Shown here: positions 52,863 to 61,990 of the stretch, piece by piece
Layout of the letters: the number at the start of each line of letters is the position of its first letter
Position numbering within the stretch: the stretch's first letter is position 1
DNA from: Acetivibrio cellulolyticus CD2
GTDB lineage: Bacteria > Bacillota > Clostridia > Acetivibrionales > Acetivibrionaceae
Direction of reading: 5' to 3'
Assembly: GCF_000179595.2 (NCBI RefSeq)
Contig: NZ_JH556659.1
Location: 979-64,978, forward strand
DNA: 64,000 nt
Translations under genes and position numbers: made by a program
Notes under the pieces: model-generated
The model's input: only the letters and a program-made list of their open reading frames with translations
Told to the model about the DNA's origin: nothing
The model's database searches: none

Positions 52863-52898
52863 GACACGGGGCAAAGTGGTACAGACTGTGAGGTGTCT
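52861..52898. repeat. Second stem GAGACAC/GTGTCTC
   Basis: GAGACAC (52861-52867) pairs with GTGTCTC (52892-52898) over a 24-nt loop. Together with the preceding palindrome it suggests a folded RNA leader of the PH-like gene. Not matched to a known class. Confidence 0.4.
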
Positions 52899-52984
52899 CC
52901 AACTACAGGTGCAATTATGGGAAGATCATATTTTATATCCACTGAATTTATGGGTACTTGGTGCAGAAGGTAGGTGTGCAAATA

Positions 52985-53572
52985 ATGCTTATTTGGAAAG
53001 GGAAGCCAGATCAGTTGAGATATGTTTTGAGTGCTTGGGCATCTTATGTAATAGGAACTTTTATGATGCTTTTCGTTGTTTTTTGGTTTTGTTTGGTTGT
53101 TAAATTATTGCATTTGAAATACTTTGTTCAACAGTACAACATATCAGCTTTTATTAAATACTTTGCCATTACTGCAATATTTGCAATTGTTTTCATTACT
53201 TTAGGACTGTCACTATCTCTAGGCGTCTATAAAAAGATAATAAAAAATAGCCCAACTACTGAATATGAATTAACTGAAGAAACAATTAAAGTAACGAGCA
53301 TAGATAAAGTGAGTATACTTAAGCTTTCAGACATAAAGGAAGTTTATGTTGTGCGTACTTGGGCATATTTTAGTAAAGAATATGGTGATGTTTATTTTAA
53401 AACTTCTGAGAAGGAGATTCTTACATATGGTTTGAATGCAATAGTAACTAGACGAGAAATACCAAAAGCTTTAGGTGTGGTTGCCATTAAAAATCCTGAG
53501 GAATTAGCAGACAAAGCTATATTTATCATTAATAAAAATAGAGGAACAAACATGAAATATACAATAATTTGA
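52985..53572 (+). CDS. PH-domain-like membrane protein (195 aa)
   Basis: Two membrane segments at ~20-45 and ~60-85 are followed by a ~110-residue soluble part (YELTEETIKVTSIDKVSILKLSDIKEVYV) typical of bacterial PH-like domains, whose members often begin with a LIWKGKPDQ-type motif, as here. The start at 52985 is chosen for that reason; a longer version from 52958 has no domain support. The function is unknown. Confidence 0.7.
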   Translation: MLIWKGKPDQLRYVLSAWASYVIGTFMMLFVVFWFCLVVKLLHLKYFVQQYNISAFIKYFAITAIFAIVFITLGLSLSLGVYKKIIKNSPTTEYELTEETIKVTSIDKVSILKLSDIKEVYVVRTWAYFSKEYGDVYFKTSEKEILTYGLNAIVTRREIPKALGVVAIKNPEELADKAIFIINKNRGTNMKYTII

Positions 53573-53600
53573 AGTTACTCCTTGAAATTTTTCAAAATTA

Positions 53601-53641
53601 AGAGGTAATTACCAAACTGCGAAGTTTGAGTAATTACCTCT
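53601..53641. terminator. Long hairpin between convergent genes
   Basis: AGAGGTAATTAC and GTAATTACCTCT form a perfect 12-bp stem, with an additional inner CAAACT/AGTTTG stem. It separates the PH-like gene (ends 53572) and the PBP1A gene (ends 53672). No T-run, so termination is uncertain. Confidence 0.6.
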
Positions 53642-53671
53642 CATCGTTCCAATAGCAATTTCCTTGTTTTT

Positions 53672-56095
53672 TTAATTAAACAAACCACCAAACCAGTCTA
53701 GCAATGAGTTGTCCTTTGAGTTATCTTGTGAATTGCCTCCTGAATTAGCATTCGTATTATCTTGTGAATTTGGACCATGTAAATTACAGTACTCGCCTGC
53801 AGGAAGCTCGTATTTCCAGTCTGTTGGATATGGGTCTCCCGGGTTGAGCGGAGTATATGCTTTCTTACGTTGAATAAATATCTGCTCAATTACTGACCCG
53901 GCAGGGCAGTAATCACCTGCAAGCAGGTTCCTGCCAAAGATATCTTTACTGTCTTTGCAAACTTTTGCACGAACATGAACATCACAAGTATCTTCATCAT
54001 CAGGCTCTGTTCCCTTAATGAAATATTCTTCTCTGACTGCATTGCCTCTTGGGTCATTTTGGCACAATTCGGTGGCAATTTTGCCGGAGTATTTGCATAT
54101 TGTTTTCTTAACAATACCAGATGCTTTTTCAAAGTCAGTCGGTTTAAGGTTCTTATGAACCTTATCCATAACGTCATGCCATATTTGCTGTGCTCTGTTG
54201 CGTTCGTTTGTTGACAAGGATACCTGCCTGTCATAGCCATACCATGTTGCACCGACATAATAGTTAGTAAACCCTACAAACCATTTGTCGCGATTATTAT
54301 TTGTTGTACCAGTCTTACCAGCAACTGGCATTTTACCATTCTGAAGTTTACAACGATTTGCTGTTCCATCAGGAGAATTGACAACATCTTTCATCATATT
54401 TGTCATTATATAGGCTGTAGACTCTTCATAAACAATATTATGTGAAGGCTTTTTTTCAAGAATAATATTGCCGTGCATGTCTTCAACTTTTGTATAGGTT
54501 GTAGGTTCATAATACATACCCTTGTTTACAAAAGGAACATAAGCTGCTGCCATCTGAAGAGGGCTGACTCCTTTGTCCATACCACCCATAGATAGCGCCA
54601 GATTGCGTTCATTTTCCCTGTTTATATTGACTCTGCTCAGGTATTTAAGGGATAAATCCGGGCCTAAATAATTTTTCCATACTGTTGCAGCAATTACGTT
54701 TACAGACTTTGTGATACCATCATGGATGGTTGTAAGACCGTCATAATCATTTTTACCGCCTGAATTTCTGGGATAAAGCCCATAACTCACTCCGTTCAAG
54801 TATACAGGAACATCATCAACTACTGTTGCAGCAGTAATTAAACCTTCATTAATTGCTGGACCGTAAACGGCGATAGGTTTGATAGTGGAACCCGGCTGTC
54901 TCTCTATTGAGGTTGCTCTGTTTAACGGAATACCAACTTTTTTACCTGCACCTCCATACATAGCCCTAACCTGCCCGGTTTTAGGATCGACTATTACCAT
55001 GGCTGCCTGCGGTGATTGACTTGTCTTGTTATTTACCTTTGTGAAGTATTCATCGTTCAAAAAGACGTCGTCCATGGCTTTTTGTACAGTGGAATCCATG
55101 GTTGAGTATATTCTAAGTCCGTTGTTATATATAGTTTTGATAGCCATATCTTCTGAATATCCTATAGCCATAAGATCTTTTTTTACATCTAAAATAACCT
55201 GATCTACAAAATATGGCTGGCTGCTGGCAACTTGCTGTTTATGTTTATTAGATTCGGCAAAAGCAACTTCCTGTTTTAAGGCATTATCGTACTCTGGCTG
55301 CTCTATAAAACCAAGATCAAGCATTTCCTTTAAAATAATCTTCTGCCTTTTAAGGTTACTCTCTCTACCTTTTGTAGTAAATGGATCATACTTTCCAGGA
55401 AGGTTGGTTATTCCTGCAAGCGAAGCACATTCGGCCAGGGTAAGATCCTTTACGTCCTTTCCGAAATAGGTTTTGGAAGCGGATTGTACTCCATAGCAAT
55501 TTTCACCCATATATATAAGGTTCATATAGATCTCAAGTATTTGATCTTTGGTTATATTGCGCTCAAGTTCCATTGCACGCCATGCTTCCTGGACCTTTCT
55601 TTTTATGGAACGTCTGTCTTCACCTGTGACGTTTTTTATAACCTGCTGGGTAATGGTACTTCCACCATGAGATTCACCCCCGGGAAGTATAAAATTGATA
55701 ATAGCACTTCCAAATCTTTTAAAGTCAATACCGTGATGTTCATAATAACGCTTATCTTCTATTGCAACATAGGCATCTTTCAAATCCTGGGGAATGTCCT
55801 TTTCGTCAACCATCTCTCTGTTTTGTACCCCTTGAAGGGCAACAACTTCTTTGTTTTTCGAATCATAAACATGGGTAGTAAAACCTTTAAGCATAAGTTG
55901 GTCGGAAGTTATAGGTTCAGAAGTTTTGATATAAGCGAACGCTGCACCAGTGACTATACCTGCCAATATAACACATATAGTAAACCCAATAAGAAATAAA
56001 ATTCTGAAACAATTGCGTATAATTCTCCCCGTTGATGATTGCTGTTTCTTTTTACTTGTTCTTTCTTTAGAAACAGCGGTTTTCTTAGAGTTCAT
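53672..56095 (-). CDS. Class A penicillin-binding protein (PBP1A type, 807 aa)
   Basis: Bifunctional peptidoglycan glycosyltransferase/DD-transpeptidase. One membrane segment (~26-50), GT51 domain (~75-260) with IEDKRYYEHHGID (catalytic Glu), GGSTITQQVIKN and RKVQEAWRAMELERNITK. Transpeptidase domain (~345-650) with SxxK as Ser403 in GSTIKPIA, SVNVIA, and KTGTT. The C-terminus has a Cys-containing region and an Asn/Ser/Gly-rich tail. Length 807 is typical of clostridial PBP1A. Promoter TTGCAG-N17-TATAAT lies upstream. The DNA near the start includes AAAGGAGAGG. Confidence 0.95.
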   Translation of the reverse strand: MNSKKTAVSKERTSKKKQQSSTGRIIRNCFRILFLIGFTICVILAGIVTGAAFAYIKTSEPITSDQLMLKGFTTHVYDSKNKEVVALQGVQNREMVDEKDIPQDLKDAYVAIEDKRYYEHHGIDFKRFGSAIINFILPGGESHGGSTITQQVIKNVTGEDRRSIKRKVQEAWRAMELERNITKDQILEIYMNLIYMGENCYGVQSASKTYFGKDVKDLTLAECASLAGITNLPGKYDPFTTKGRESNLKRQKIILKEMLDLGFIEQPEYDNALKQEVAFAESNKHKQQVASSQPYFVDQVILDVKKDLMAIGYSEDMAIKTIYNNGLRIYSTMDSTVQKAMDDVFLNDEYFTKVNNKTSQSPQAAMVIVDPKTGQVRAMYGGAGKKVGIPLNRATSIERQPGSTIKPIAVYGPAINEGLITAATVVDDVPVYLNGVSYGLYPRNSGGKNDYDGLTTIHDGITKSVNVIAATVWKNYLGPDLSLKYLSRVNINRENERNLALSMGGMDKGVSPLQMAAAYVPFVNKGMYYEPTTYTKVEDMHGNIILEKKPSHNIVYEESTAYIMTNMMKDVVNSPDGTANRCKLQNGKMPVAGKTGTTNNNRDKWFVGFTNYYVGATWYGYDRQVSLSTNERNRAQQIWHDVMDKVHKNLKPTDFEKASGIVKKTICKYSGKIATELCQNDPRGNAVREEYFIKGTEPDDEDTCDVHVRAKVCKDSKDIFGRNLLAGDYCPAGSVIEQIFIQRKKAYTPLNPGDPYPTDWKYELPAGEYCNLHGPNSQDNTNANSGGNSQDNSKDNSLLDWFGGLFN

Positions 56096-56156
56096 AAAAG
56101 CTCCTCTCCTTTAATAAGCACATCAAAAGTTAGTCTTTCTATGAAAAACTTATTAC

Positions 56157-56185
56157 ATTATAACATATCGCATCTGTAGCTGCAA
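56157..56185 (-). promoter_or_regulatory. Sigma-A promoter of the PBP1A gene
   Basis: On the minus strand TTGCAG (56180-56185), a 17-nt spacer and TATAAT (56157-56162), about 60 nt upstream of the start codon. Confidence 0.7.
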
Positions 56186-56323
56186 TCGATAGGGAAAAGC
56201 CTTTGTGGCAAGCGCTATATGTAAATTATCTTTAACTGCTGGTTAAAATTGTTTATCATTTTCCTATTGTAAAATTCAAATTGATTTTATAGAATAGAAT
56301 AAAAAGAATAAGGGGGTATGTGC

Positions 56324-56782
56324 GTGGAAATTAAATTCGGGGAAATAATCAAGGCAAAACGCGAAGAGAAGAATTATTCCCTCATAGATTTCGCAAAGGT
56401 TGTTGGAATATCTGCAGGATACCTTTCACAATTGGAGAACGGACGCAAAGCAAACCCTAAACTTGAAATTGTACTTAAGATAATAAAAGAGCTTGAAGTT
56501 GACATTGACATGCTTCTAGGACTTGATAATTCAAATGAGAATTTGAGTATCAAGATGCCGTCGCTGCTTAAGTTGATTGTTGCCAAGGATAGAAATTACA
56601 AGGTTTTAGAGGATAAGGAAGTACTGAAGAAGGTATGTAATATTATTGACAAATCATTAGACTGTAAATATCTCATTGAGAACAAATCCCTGTATGAAAT
56701 GTTTTTAGAGGATATATATGTGCAGATAGAGACAACATTAAAGAGATATTTGGCTTTCCAGATAATAAAAGATGCTATTTAG
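56324..56782 (+). CDS. XRE-family transcriptional regulator (152 aa)
   Basis: N-terminal helix-turn-helix of the XRE/Cro type (~5-62; FGEIIKAKREEKNYSLIDFAKVVGISAGYLSQLENGRKANP) and a ~90-residue helical C-terminal domain without recognised motif. The start is probably the GTG at 56324, because AAGGGGG lies 6-7 nt ahead; the in-frame ATG at 56318 is only 1-2 nt from that site. Divergent from PBP1A and followed by yunB; target unknown. The regulated genes could be its neighbours. Confidence 0.8.
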   Translation: MEIKFGEIIKAKREEKNYSLIDFAKVVGISAGYLSQLENGRKANPKLEIVLKIIKELEVDIDMLLGLDNSNENLSIKMPSLLKLIVAKDRNYKVLEDKEVLKKVCNIIDKSLDCKYLIENKSLYEMFLEDIYVQIETTLKRYLAFQIIKDAI

Positions 56783-56857
56783 GGATGAACTGTTAAGATT
56801 TAGGTAATTCACAAAAAAACTTCTTTAATCATACTATAATGATAAGGAGGTTTTTTT

Positions 56858-57529
56858 ATGCGTAGAAAGACCAATTTGTATCAACGTCTGTGGTATGTGA
56901 GGCGTAACAGAAAAAGAGTTAAAGCTTATGTTGCTATTGTTTTTATAGTGATTACTTTAATATTGTTTCTTTCTTTTATTGAAAACCGATTGAGGGCTAG
57001 TATGGCTCAAATATCTGAATACAAGGTGAAATCCATAATAACGAGAGTAGTTGGTAATGCAGTTAGTGAGAACTTTCCGGATAACATAGAATATAATGAT
57101 ATAGCAACAATTAGCAAGGATGAAAGTGGTAATATTACATCTGTACAAACTGATATAGCCAAGCTGAATAGAATATTTGCAAATGTCTCGCTAAGTGTTC
57201 AGGATCAATTATCAGGATTAGATGGAGAAAAGATTTCAATACCATTAGGAACAATTTTGGGAGAACCAATATTTGCGGCATGGGGACCAGATATAAATTT
57301 CAAGGTAATTCCCACAGGAAGTGTTGAGACGGATTTTAAATCAGAATTTACCAGTGCAGGAATAAACCAGACCAAACATAGGATATATCTTTTAGTTAAG
57401 ACTGAAATAGGAGTGGGCATACCTTTTATGGAAAAAAAAACTGTTGTTACTACTAGTTTACCTGTGACAGAAACAGTAATAGTAGGAAGGGTCCCGGATT
57501 ATTACATAGATTTAGGCAGTAGTGATTGA
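56858..57529 (+). CDS. yunB: Sporulation protein YunB (223 aa)
   Basis: Matches YunB: a basic N-terminus (NLYQRLWYVRRNRKR), one membrane segment (~25-42), then AQISEYKVKSIITRVVGNAVSENF and IPLGTILGEPIFAAWGPDINFKVIPTGSVETDFKSEFTSAGINQTKHRIYL. In Bacillus it is a sigma-E-controlled, mother-cell sporulation protein needed for efficient spore formation. Upstream, CATACTAT is a sigma-E-like -10, but the -35 is poor. Single gene, ends with a terminator. Supports a spore-forming host. Confidence 0.92.
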   Translation: MRRKTNLYQRLWYVRRNRKRVKAYVAIVFIVITLILFLSFIENRLRASMAQISEYKVKSIITRVVGNAVSENFPDNIEYNDIATISKDESGNITSVQTDIAKLNRIFANVSLSVQDQLSGLDGEKISIPLGTILGEPIFAAWGPDINFKVIPTGSVETDFKSEFTSAGINQTKHRIYLLVKTEIGVGIPFMEKKTVVTTSLPVTETVIVGRVPDYYIDLGSSD

Positions 57530-57611
57530 GACATATTTAGACTTTAGTGTACGTTATCTATAATAATTAATTGCTTACAGGTGCTTCGGAGTTTTGGAAT
57601 ACAGGTAACAG

Positions 57612-57646
57612 AAAAATGGAGTATATTTCTCTTATACTCCATTTTG
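57612..57646 (+). terminator. Terminator after yunB
   Basis: AAAATGGAGTATA and TATACTCCATTTT form a perfect 13-bp stem. The T stretch is short (TTTT then GG). Confidence 0.7.
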
Positions 57647-57736
57647 GCGTCACTGTATTAATAATAAACTTTAGTAATATATTCGTACTTTCAGGCCTTA
57701 ATAGTCACGAATAGGCAGCTATCCCTAAACACATGA

Positions 57737-58162
57737 CTATTCTGCAGCCGAAGTTTTGTTGTTATTCTTGGATTTTTTTGTATTACTCACAGAAGGGACA
57801 TCTTCTGGTTGATTAACTGCCATCATTTTGCACTTGCCTTCGAACAAACTGCCTTCTTCAGTGACGAGGCTATAGACCGCAATATCTCCATACAGTTTAC
57901 CGGAAGAATGTACTTTCAGAATTCCTTTGGATTCAATGTTTCCTTCTACTTTACCGGAAATAAATACATTATTTGCATAAATGTTTCCTAAGATTGCTGC
58001 ATCTTTGCCCACATAAACATCTCCGTTAATCTTAAGATCTCCAAACACTTTGCCATCAACTCTTATCGTTCCTTCTGTTTCAATATTACCTTCAATCTTG
58101 GAATTGATACCTATAATTGTATCAAAAGAGTCAGAATTGCTGGAATTGCCTTTGCTGAACAT
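57737..58162 (-). CDS. Bactofilin (polymer-forming cytoskeletal protein, 141 aa)
   Basis: Bactofilin domain (DUF583) at ~15-115, seen as hexapeptide-like beta-helix repeats: IGINSKIEGNIETEGTIRVDGKVFGDLKINGDVYVGKDAAILGNIYANNVFISG. Bactofilins self-assemble into filaments and, in Helicobacter and others, guide peptidoglycan hydrolases. Here the preceding gene (58201) is an M23 endopeptidase on the same strand, 38 nt upstream, a conserved pairing. GGAGG site before the ATG. Confidence 0.92.
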   Translation of the reverse strand: MFSKGNSSNSDSFDTIIGINSKIEGNIETEGTIRVDGKVFGDLKINGDVYVGKDAAILGNIYANNVFISGKVEGNIESKGILKVHSSGKLYGDIAVYSLVTEEGSLFEGKCKMMAVNQPEDVPSVSNTKKSKNNNKTSAAE

Positions 58163-58200
58163 ACTTATCCTCCTTGTTACTATTAGAAAAATTTTGGATA

Positions 58201-59124
58201 CTATTTCTTATCAAGGTAATCTATAGGATTTACCTGATTACCATTAACCCGGACTTCAAAATGAAGATGCGGACCTGTACTTCTGCCGGTGCTGCCAACT
58301 TTTGCAATTACATCACCCTTTTTTACATTCTGTCCTTCTTTGACAAGAAGTTTGGAAGCATGCCCATACAAGGTAGTAATACCATTGCTGTGGTTTATTA
58401 TTACACATTTTCCGTAATTGCCGTTTACATCGGCAAATGTCACTTTTCCCTTTGCAGCAGCTTTTATACTATCACCATATGAGGCAGCTATGTCTATTCC
58501 TTCATGGTTTTTTTCGGAGAAATTAAATGGGTCTGATCTAGTTCCAAAGTAAGAACTAATCCTTCCACTTGCCGGCCAAAGAGTTGGGATAGAGTCTATG
58601 TAGGTTTGCAGCTTTGCTTCAGTATCGGATAATTCATTGACAATGCTGTTATCTGAGTTGTTGATTTCTTGAAGGTTTTCCAAAATGCTTTTTAGCTGGG
58701 TAGCATCTGTTATAAAAGAACGGCTGTCAGAGCCTCTGCTTGCTGTGATACTATCCATATTCCCATCAACATAACTTTCGGTCATCTGCTTATACTTATT
58801 ACTGAATTCCGATATGTTTTTTGTGTACTGATCCTGTTTTTCAAGCATGGCCGAAATCTGTTCTGCTTTTTCAGAAAGCAGTTTGGCTTGCTGTTGGTTA
58901 GTATTATATGCTTGTGTAAGTTCAGTTTTTAATCTGTTATTACTGTTTACTAAAAAGCCAAAATATAATCCGAAGCAAATTACAGTAGTAAGTGTTAGCG
59001 TAGATAAAATATAGAACTTATAGCGTATTGAAGAAACTTTAATAGTTTTTACTTCATTTGTTGAATGAGGGACCAGTATAATTGATAAATACTTACTATG
59101 TTTTGTTTTTCTTGACATTCTCAT
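58201..59124 (-). CDS. M23 family metallopeptidase with membrane anchor and coiled coil (307 aa)
   Basis: Membrane anchor at ~37-60, a long coiled-coil region (~60-175), and a C-terminal LytM/M23 domain (~185-300) with metal ligands in HEGIDIAA and the HLHFEVR motif, plus GITTLYGHASKL. It cleaves peptide cross-bridges of peptidoglycan; absence of a degenerate active site suggests a real enzyme. Paired with bactofilin, so a cell-shape or septum role is likely. I take the ATG at 59124 (MRMSRKTKHSK), preceded by AGGCGG; a start at 59151 would add 9 residues. Confidence 0.9.
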   Translation of the reverse strand: MRMSRKTKHSKYLSIILVPHSTNEVKTIKVSSIRYKFYILSTLTLTTVICFGLYFGFLVNSNNRLKTELTQAYNTNQQQAKLLSEKAEQISAMLEKQDQYTKNISEFSNKYKQMTESYVDGNMDSITASRGSDSRSFITDATQLKSILENLQEINNSDNSIVNELSDTEAKLQTYIDSIPTLWPASGRISSYFGTRSDPFNFSEKNHEGIDIAASYGDSIKAAAKGKVTFADVNGNYGKCVIINHSNGITTLYGHASKLLVKEGQNVKKGDVIAKVGSTGRSTGPHLHFEVRVNGNQVNPIDYLDKK

Positions 59125-59206
59125 ATTTACCGCCTTTTCCATTTTTAACATTCGAAATAATTATATCATTGACTCAAAAAAAATGAAAGTGTACTTAAAA
59201 TCTAGT

Positions 59207-59233
59207 TAAATTTTTGTTAATCTTAGCCGATTA
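59207..59233 (+). promoter_or_regulatory. Sigma-D (motility) promoter of the chemoreceptor gene
   Basis: TAAA (59207-59210), a 15-nt spacer and GCCGATTA (59226-59233) closely match the sigma-D/sigma-28 consensus TAAA-N15-GCCGATAT. The transcript would carry a ~165-nt leader before the chemoreceptor start at 59404. Confidence 0.75.
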
Positions 59234-59403
59234 TTAATACGACTTATTATATATTATTGACAAATTTTGTACTCAAATATCCTTAGCATATTTGCATATA
59301 TTAACATGTAAATTATTTTCTGAACCGTTATAAGAAGGATTTTACTGTGATTGAGAGAATATATTCATAGGCTGAATACTAATGTTAAGTGAGGATGAAA
59401 CCA

Positions 59404-61764
59404 ATGAAAAACTTAGGGAATAAGTTGTTGTTGGCACTTGGCAGTATAATTGTAGTTTCGGTTATTTCGTTCGGAATATCTTTCTGGGGCTATAACTTTG
59501 TTATTTCAAAAGTTAATAGTATAAATAACCACAATGATCTTGGTAATAACCTTAGTAAGATCAGAAATCTTCTTGTGGAAGAACAGCAGCTCATTTCAGA
59601 CAGCATTATGAATCAGGATGCTTCTCAAAAGGATAAATTCACTAAAATTAATAGCGAAATAGATAAGAATATAGAGGGTTTGAAGGCGTTGAATTCTGAT
59701 GGTAAAAGCAGATTAGGTGAAAAGGATTCAAAACAGCTCGGTGTTTTGCTCGGTGTAAATGAAGCATATAGAAAGCTCTATAATGATACTATTTTACCGC
59801 ACATCGAAAAAGATAACAAAGGAGAGCTCAAAAGTCTTCTAAGCGGTGCGTCTCAGAAATTCAATGAAATTATTAATAATGAAACTACACTAAGAAATAA
59901 TCTTATTAATGGTTTGGAGTCAGAGATAAGTATAATGAACGCTAACATTGATGAGGCTGCAAATTTATCTGATAGTGGGAAATTACAGGCAAATGAATTG
60001 ATGAAGAAGATTGCTGATTATGAATCGAGTGTAAAGAATTTACAAAGGATAGATCTGGGGATAGTTAATCAGGAAAGTGTTGATTTGCTTAATAGAAGGA
60101 TTGAGAGTTTGAAAGCTGACATTGGCAGTATAAGAAATAAATCTGCTTTAATGGGAAAGAGTTCACAGCAGATGATTAAGGAAATAGATGATCTTAAAAC
60201 AGTTAAATTGCAATCTGACATTGAGTCGTTAACAGTTATTAATCGCCTCATTTCATACACTTTACAGAAACGTAGCATTTATAACGAATCAGCTGCTCTT
60301 TTACAAGAGGATGTAAGCCAATACGAAAGTTATTCAACAGAAGTTAATTCTATTATAAGTACAGTATCTGCCAAAGTAAATGGAGAAGATAAGAAGCTGG
60401 CCAGCAATATTAAAACTCTAAATCAGGAAGTAGATAGCAGTCTGGGAGCGCTTACAGCAGAAATTAAAAGGATAAACGGAAATGAACTTAAAACGGATTA
60501 TAAAAAATCGCTGGAGCTAAAGGAAAGTTATAACAGTGTGATACAGGGATTGGAGGAGTCCTTTAAGAACTATCTTCAAGGAGATGTAAATGCTTCAAAT
60601 AAAATAAAGAATTGGATTATAGTTGTTTTGTTTGCAATAACGTTAATATCTGTGGGGCTTGGAATGCTGTTTGTTTTCCTGTTTTCCAACAATGTTCTCA
60701 ATCCTATTAGGAACATGATAAATTTGCTTGGAAAAGCTGAGAACGGTGAATTGTCAGTAAGAGCAGATGTAGGAAGAAGAGATGAAATAGGACAGCTTGG
60801 AGAAAAAATGAACAAGTTTTTGGACAGCCGTCAAAGGCTCTATAATGAGATGTCCAGTACCACAGAAGATTTAAACTCACTTAACTCTGTTTTTTCGGAT
60901 GTATTTAATAAGAGCAAAGATAACGCAGGTAAGCTTTCTTCGGGATTTAAGAGTGTATTTGAACATATGAAGAATGGAATGTCCGGTACAAATGCAAAGT
61001 TACCTGAGATGAGTGGTATAGCTCAAGGGGCAATGGATATGTCGGAGGCTACTTCAAAAGTGGTTGATGAAGGTATAAAAGTGATAGAAGTTGCTTCCTC
61101 AAGTGAAAAGGCAGTTGAAGAGGCAGAAGCAGTTATTAAAAAGGTAACTGACACTGTTCAGAATATTGCAGGTTCCATTTCACTGCTTGAAGAGTCTTCG
61201 GGAAAGATTGGCGAAGTTACCAACACCATAACTGAGATAGCGTCAAGGACAAATCTACTTGCACTCAACGCTGCTATTGAGGCCGCAAGGTCGGGGCAGC
61301 AGGGAAAAGGGTTTGCAGTTTTGGCAGAAGAAATCAGGAAGCTGGCAGAACGAAGCAACAATGCTGCTGGAGAAATCAAGAAGCTTATTAAGGAAATACA
61401 AGGCAGAATTCAGGTATCTGTGGATTTTATGGGTAACGGCCTTCTGGGTGTTGAAGAAGGGGTAGAAAAAATCAACAACGTAAAAACAAATATTTCAGAA
61501 GTTATAGATTCTATAAGATATGTGGTAGATTCAATCAAAACAACGGCGGAAGATGCATGCAGGCAGAGCAATACAACTAATCAACTTGTAAAAGTTGTCG
61601 ACGATATCACTAAATCTGCAAGTTACGCCTGTGCAACAGGAGGAAATCTTGATAAAAGCCTTGAAGATCAGCTAAAAGTTATTGCTGAGATGGAAGCTTT
61701 GTCTAAAAAGCTGGATACAGCATCATCCGGAATTAAAAATGTAATGAATCAATTTAAGGTTTAA
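59404..61764 (+). CDS. Methyl-accepting chemotaxis protein (786 aa)
   Basis: Transmembrane chemoreceptor: TM1 ~8-30, a very long extracytoplasmic helical sensor (~31-395, HBM-like all-helical type), TM2 ~403-427, HAMP (~428-482; [34 protein letters not shown]), and an MCP signalling domain with the conserved hairpin tip [43 protein letters not shown]. The start at 59404 follows GAGG by 9 nt; the upstream in-frame GTG (59389) and ATG (59395) are too close to that site. Sigma-D promoter upstream. No neighbouring chemotaxis genes. Confidence 0.93.
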   Translation: MKNLGNKLLLALGSIIVVSVISFGISFWGYNFVISKVNSINNHNDLGNNLSKIRNLLVEEQQLISDSIMNQDASQKDKFTKINSEIDKNIEGLKALNSDGKSRLGEKDSKQLGVLLGVNEAYRKLYNDTILPHIEKDNKGELKSLLSGASQKFNEIINNETTLRNNLINGLESEISIMNANIDEAANLSDSGKLQANELMKKIADYESSVKNLQRIDLGIVNQESVDLLNRRIESLKADIGSIRNKSALMGKSSQQMIKEIDDLKTVKLQSDIESLTVINRLISYTLQKRSIYNESAALLQEDVSQYESYSTEVNSIISTVSAKVNGEDKKLASNIKTLNQEVDSSLGALTAEIKRINGNELKTDYKKSLELKESYNSVIQGLEESFKNYLQGDVNASNKIKNWIIVVLFAITLISVGLGMLFVFLFSNNVLNPIRNMINLLGKAENGELSVRADVGRRDEIGQLGEKMNKFLDSRQRLYNEMSSTTEDLNSLNSVFSDVFNKSKDNAGKLSSGFKSVFEHMKNGMSGTNAKLPEMSGIAQGAMDMSEATSKVVDEGIKVIEVASSSEKAVEEAEAVIKKVTDTVQNIAGSISLLEESSGKIGEVTNTITEIASRTNLLALNAAIEAARSGQQGKGFAVLAEEIRKLAERSNNAAGEIKKLIKEIQGRIQVSVDFMGNGLLGVEEGVEKINNVKTNISEVIDSIRYVVDSIKTTAEDACRQSNTTNQLVKVVDDITKSASYACATGGNLDKSLEDQLKVIAEMEALSKKLDTASSGIKNVMNQFKV

Positions 61765-61794
61765 ATGCTTGTCACATAAAAGTTGTATACCGAT

Positions 61795-61838
61795 AAAGGA
61801 TCGAATTATTCCAGATTTGGAATTAAAGAGGTCCTTTG
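61795..61838 (+). terminator. Imperfect terminator after the chemoreceptor
   Basis: AAAGGA...AATTATTCC and GGAATT...TCCTTT can fold into an interrupted stem, followed by TTTGTGTTTG. Moderate. Confidence 0.45.
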
Positions 61839-61990
61839 TGTTTGTTTACATTGAAATAATATTTAGTTATAGGTATAATAAAATATATTAATCTATAAAT
61901 TACAGTTCGTTTTACCGAAACGATAATATGCATATATTGGAGTTTGGAAATAGTAATCGTTCATAATATTAAAAAAAGGAGTGTTGTTAT

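Larger units (their letters stand above)
52672..52984. other. 313-nt intergenic region with strong stem-loops
   Basis: Two inverted repeats, listed separately at 52839-52862 and 52861-52898, dominate the right half. No supported gene; frames on both strands have stops or lack start sites. Confidence 0.5.

Noticed and set aside
52651-52902. 83-codon minus-strand frame with a CPHC motif
   Set aside because: It is antisense to the end of the lipoprotein gene and to the stem-loops, and has no start site; I treat it as chance.
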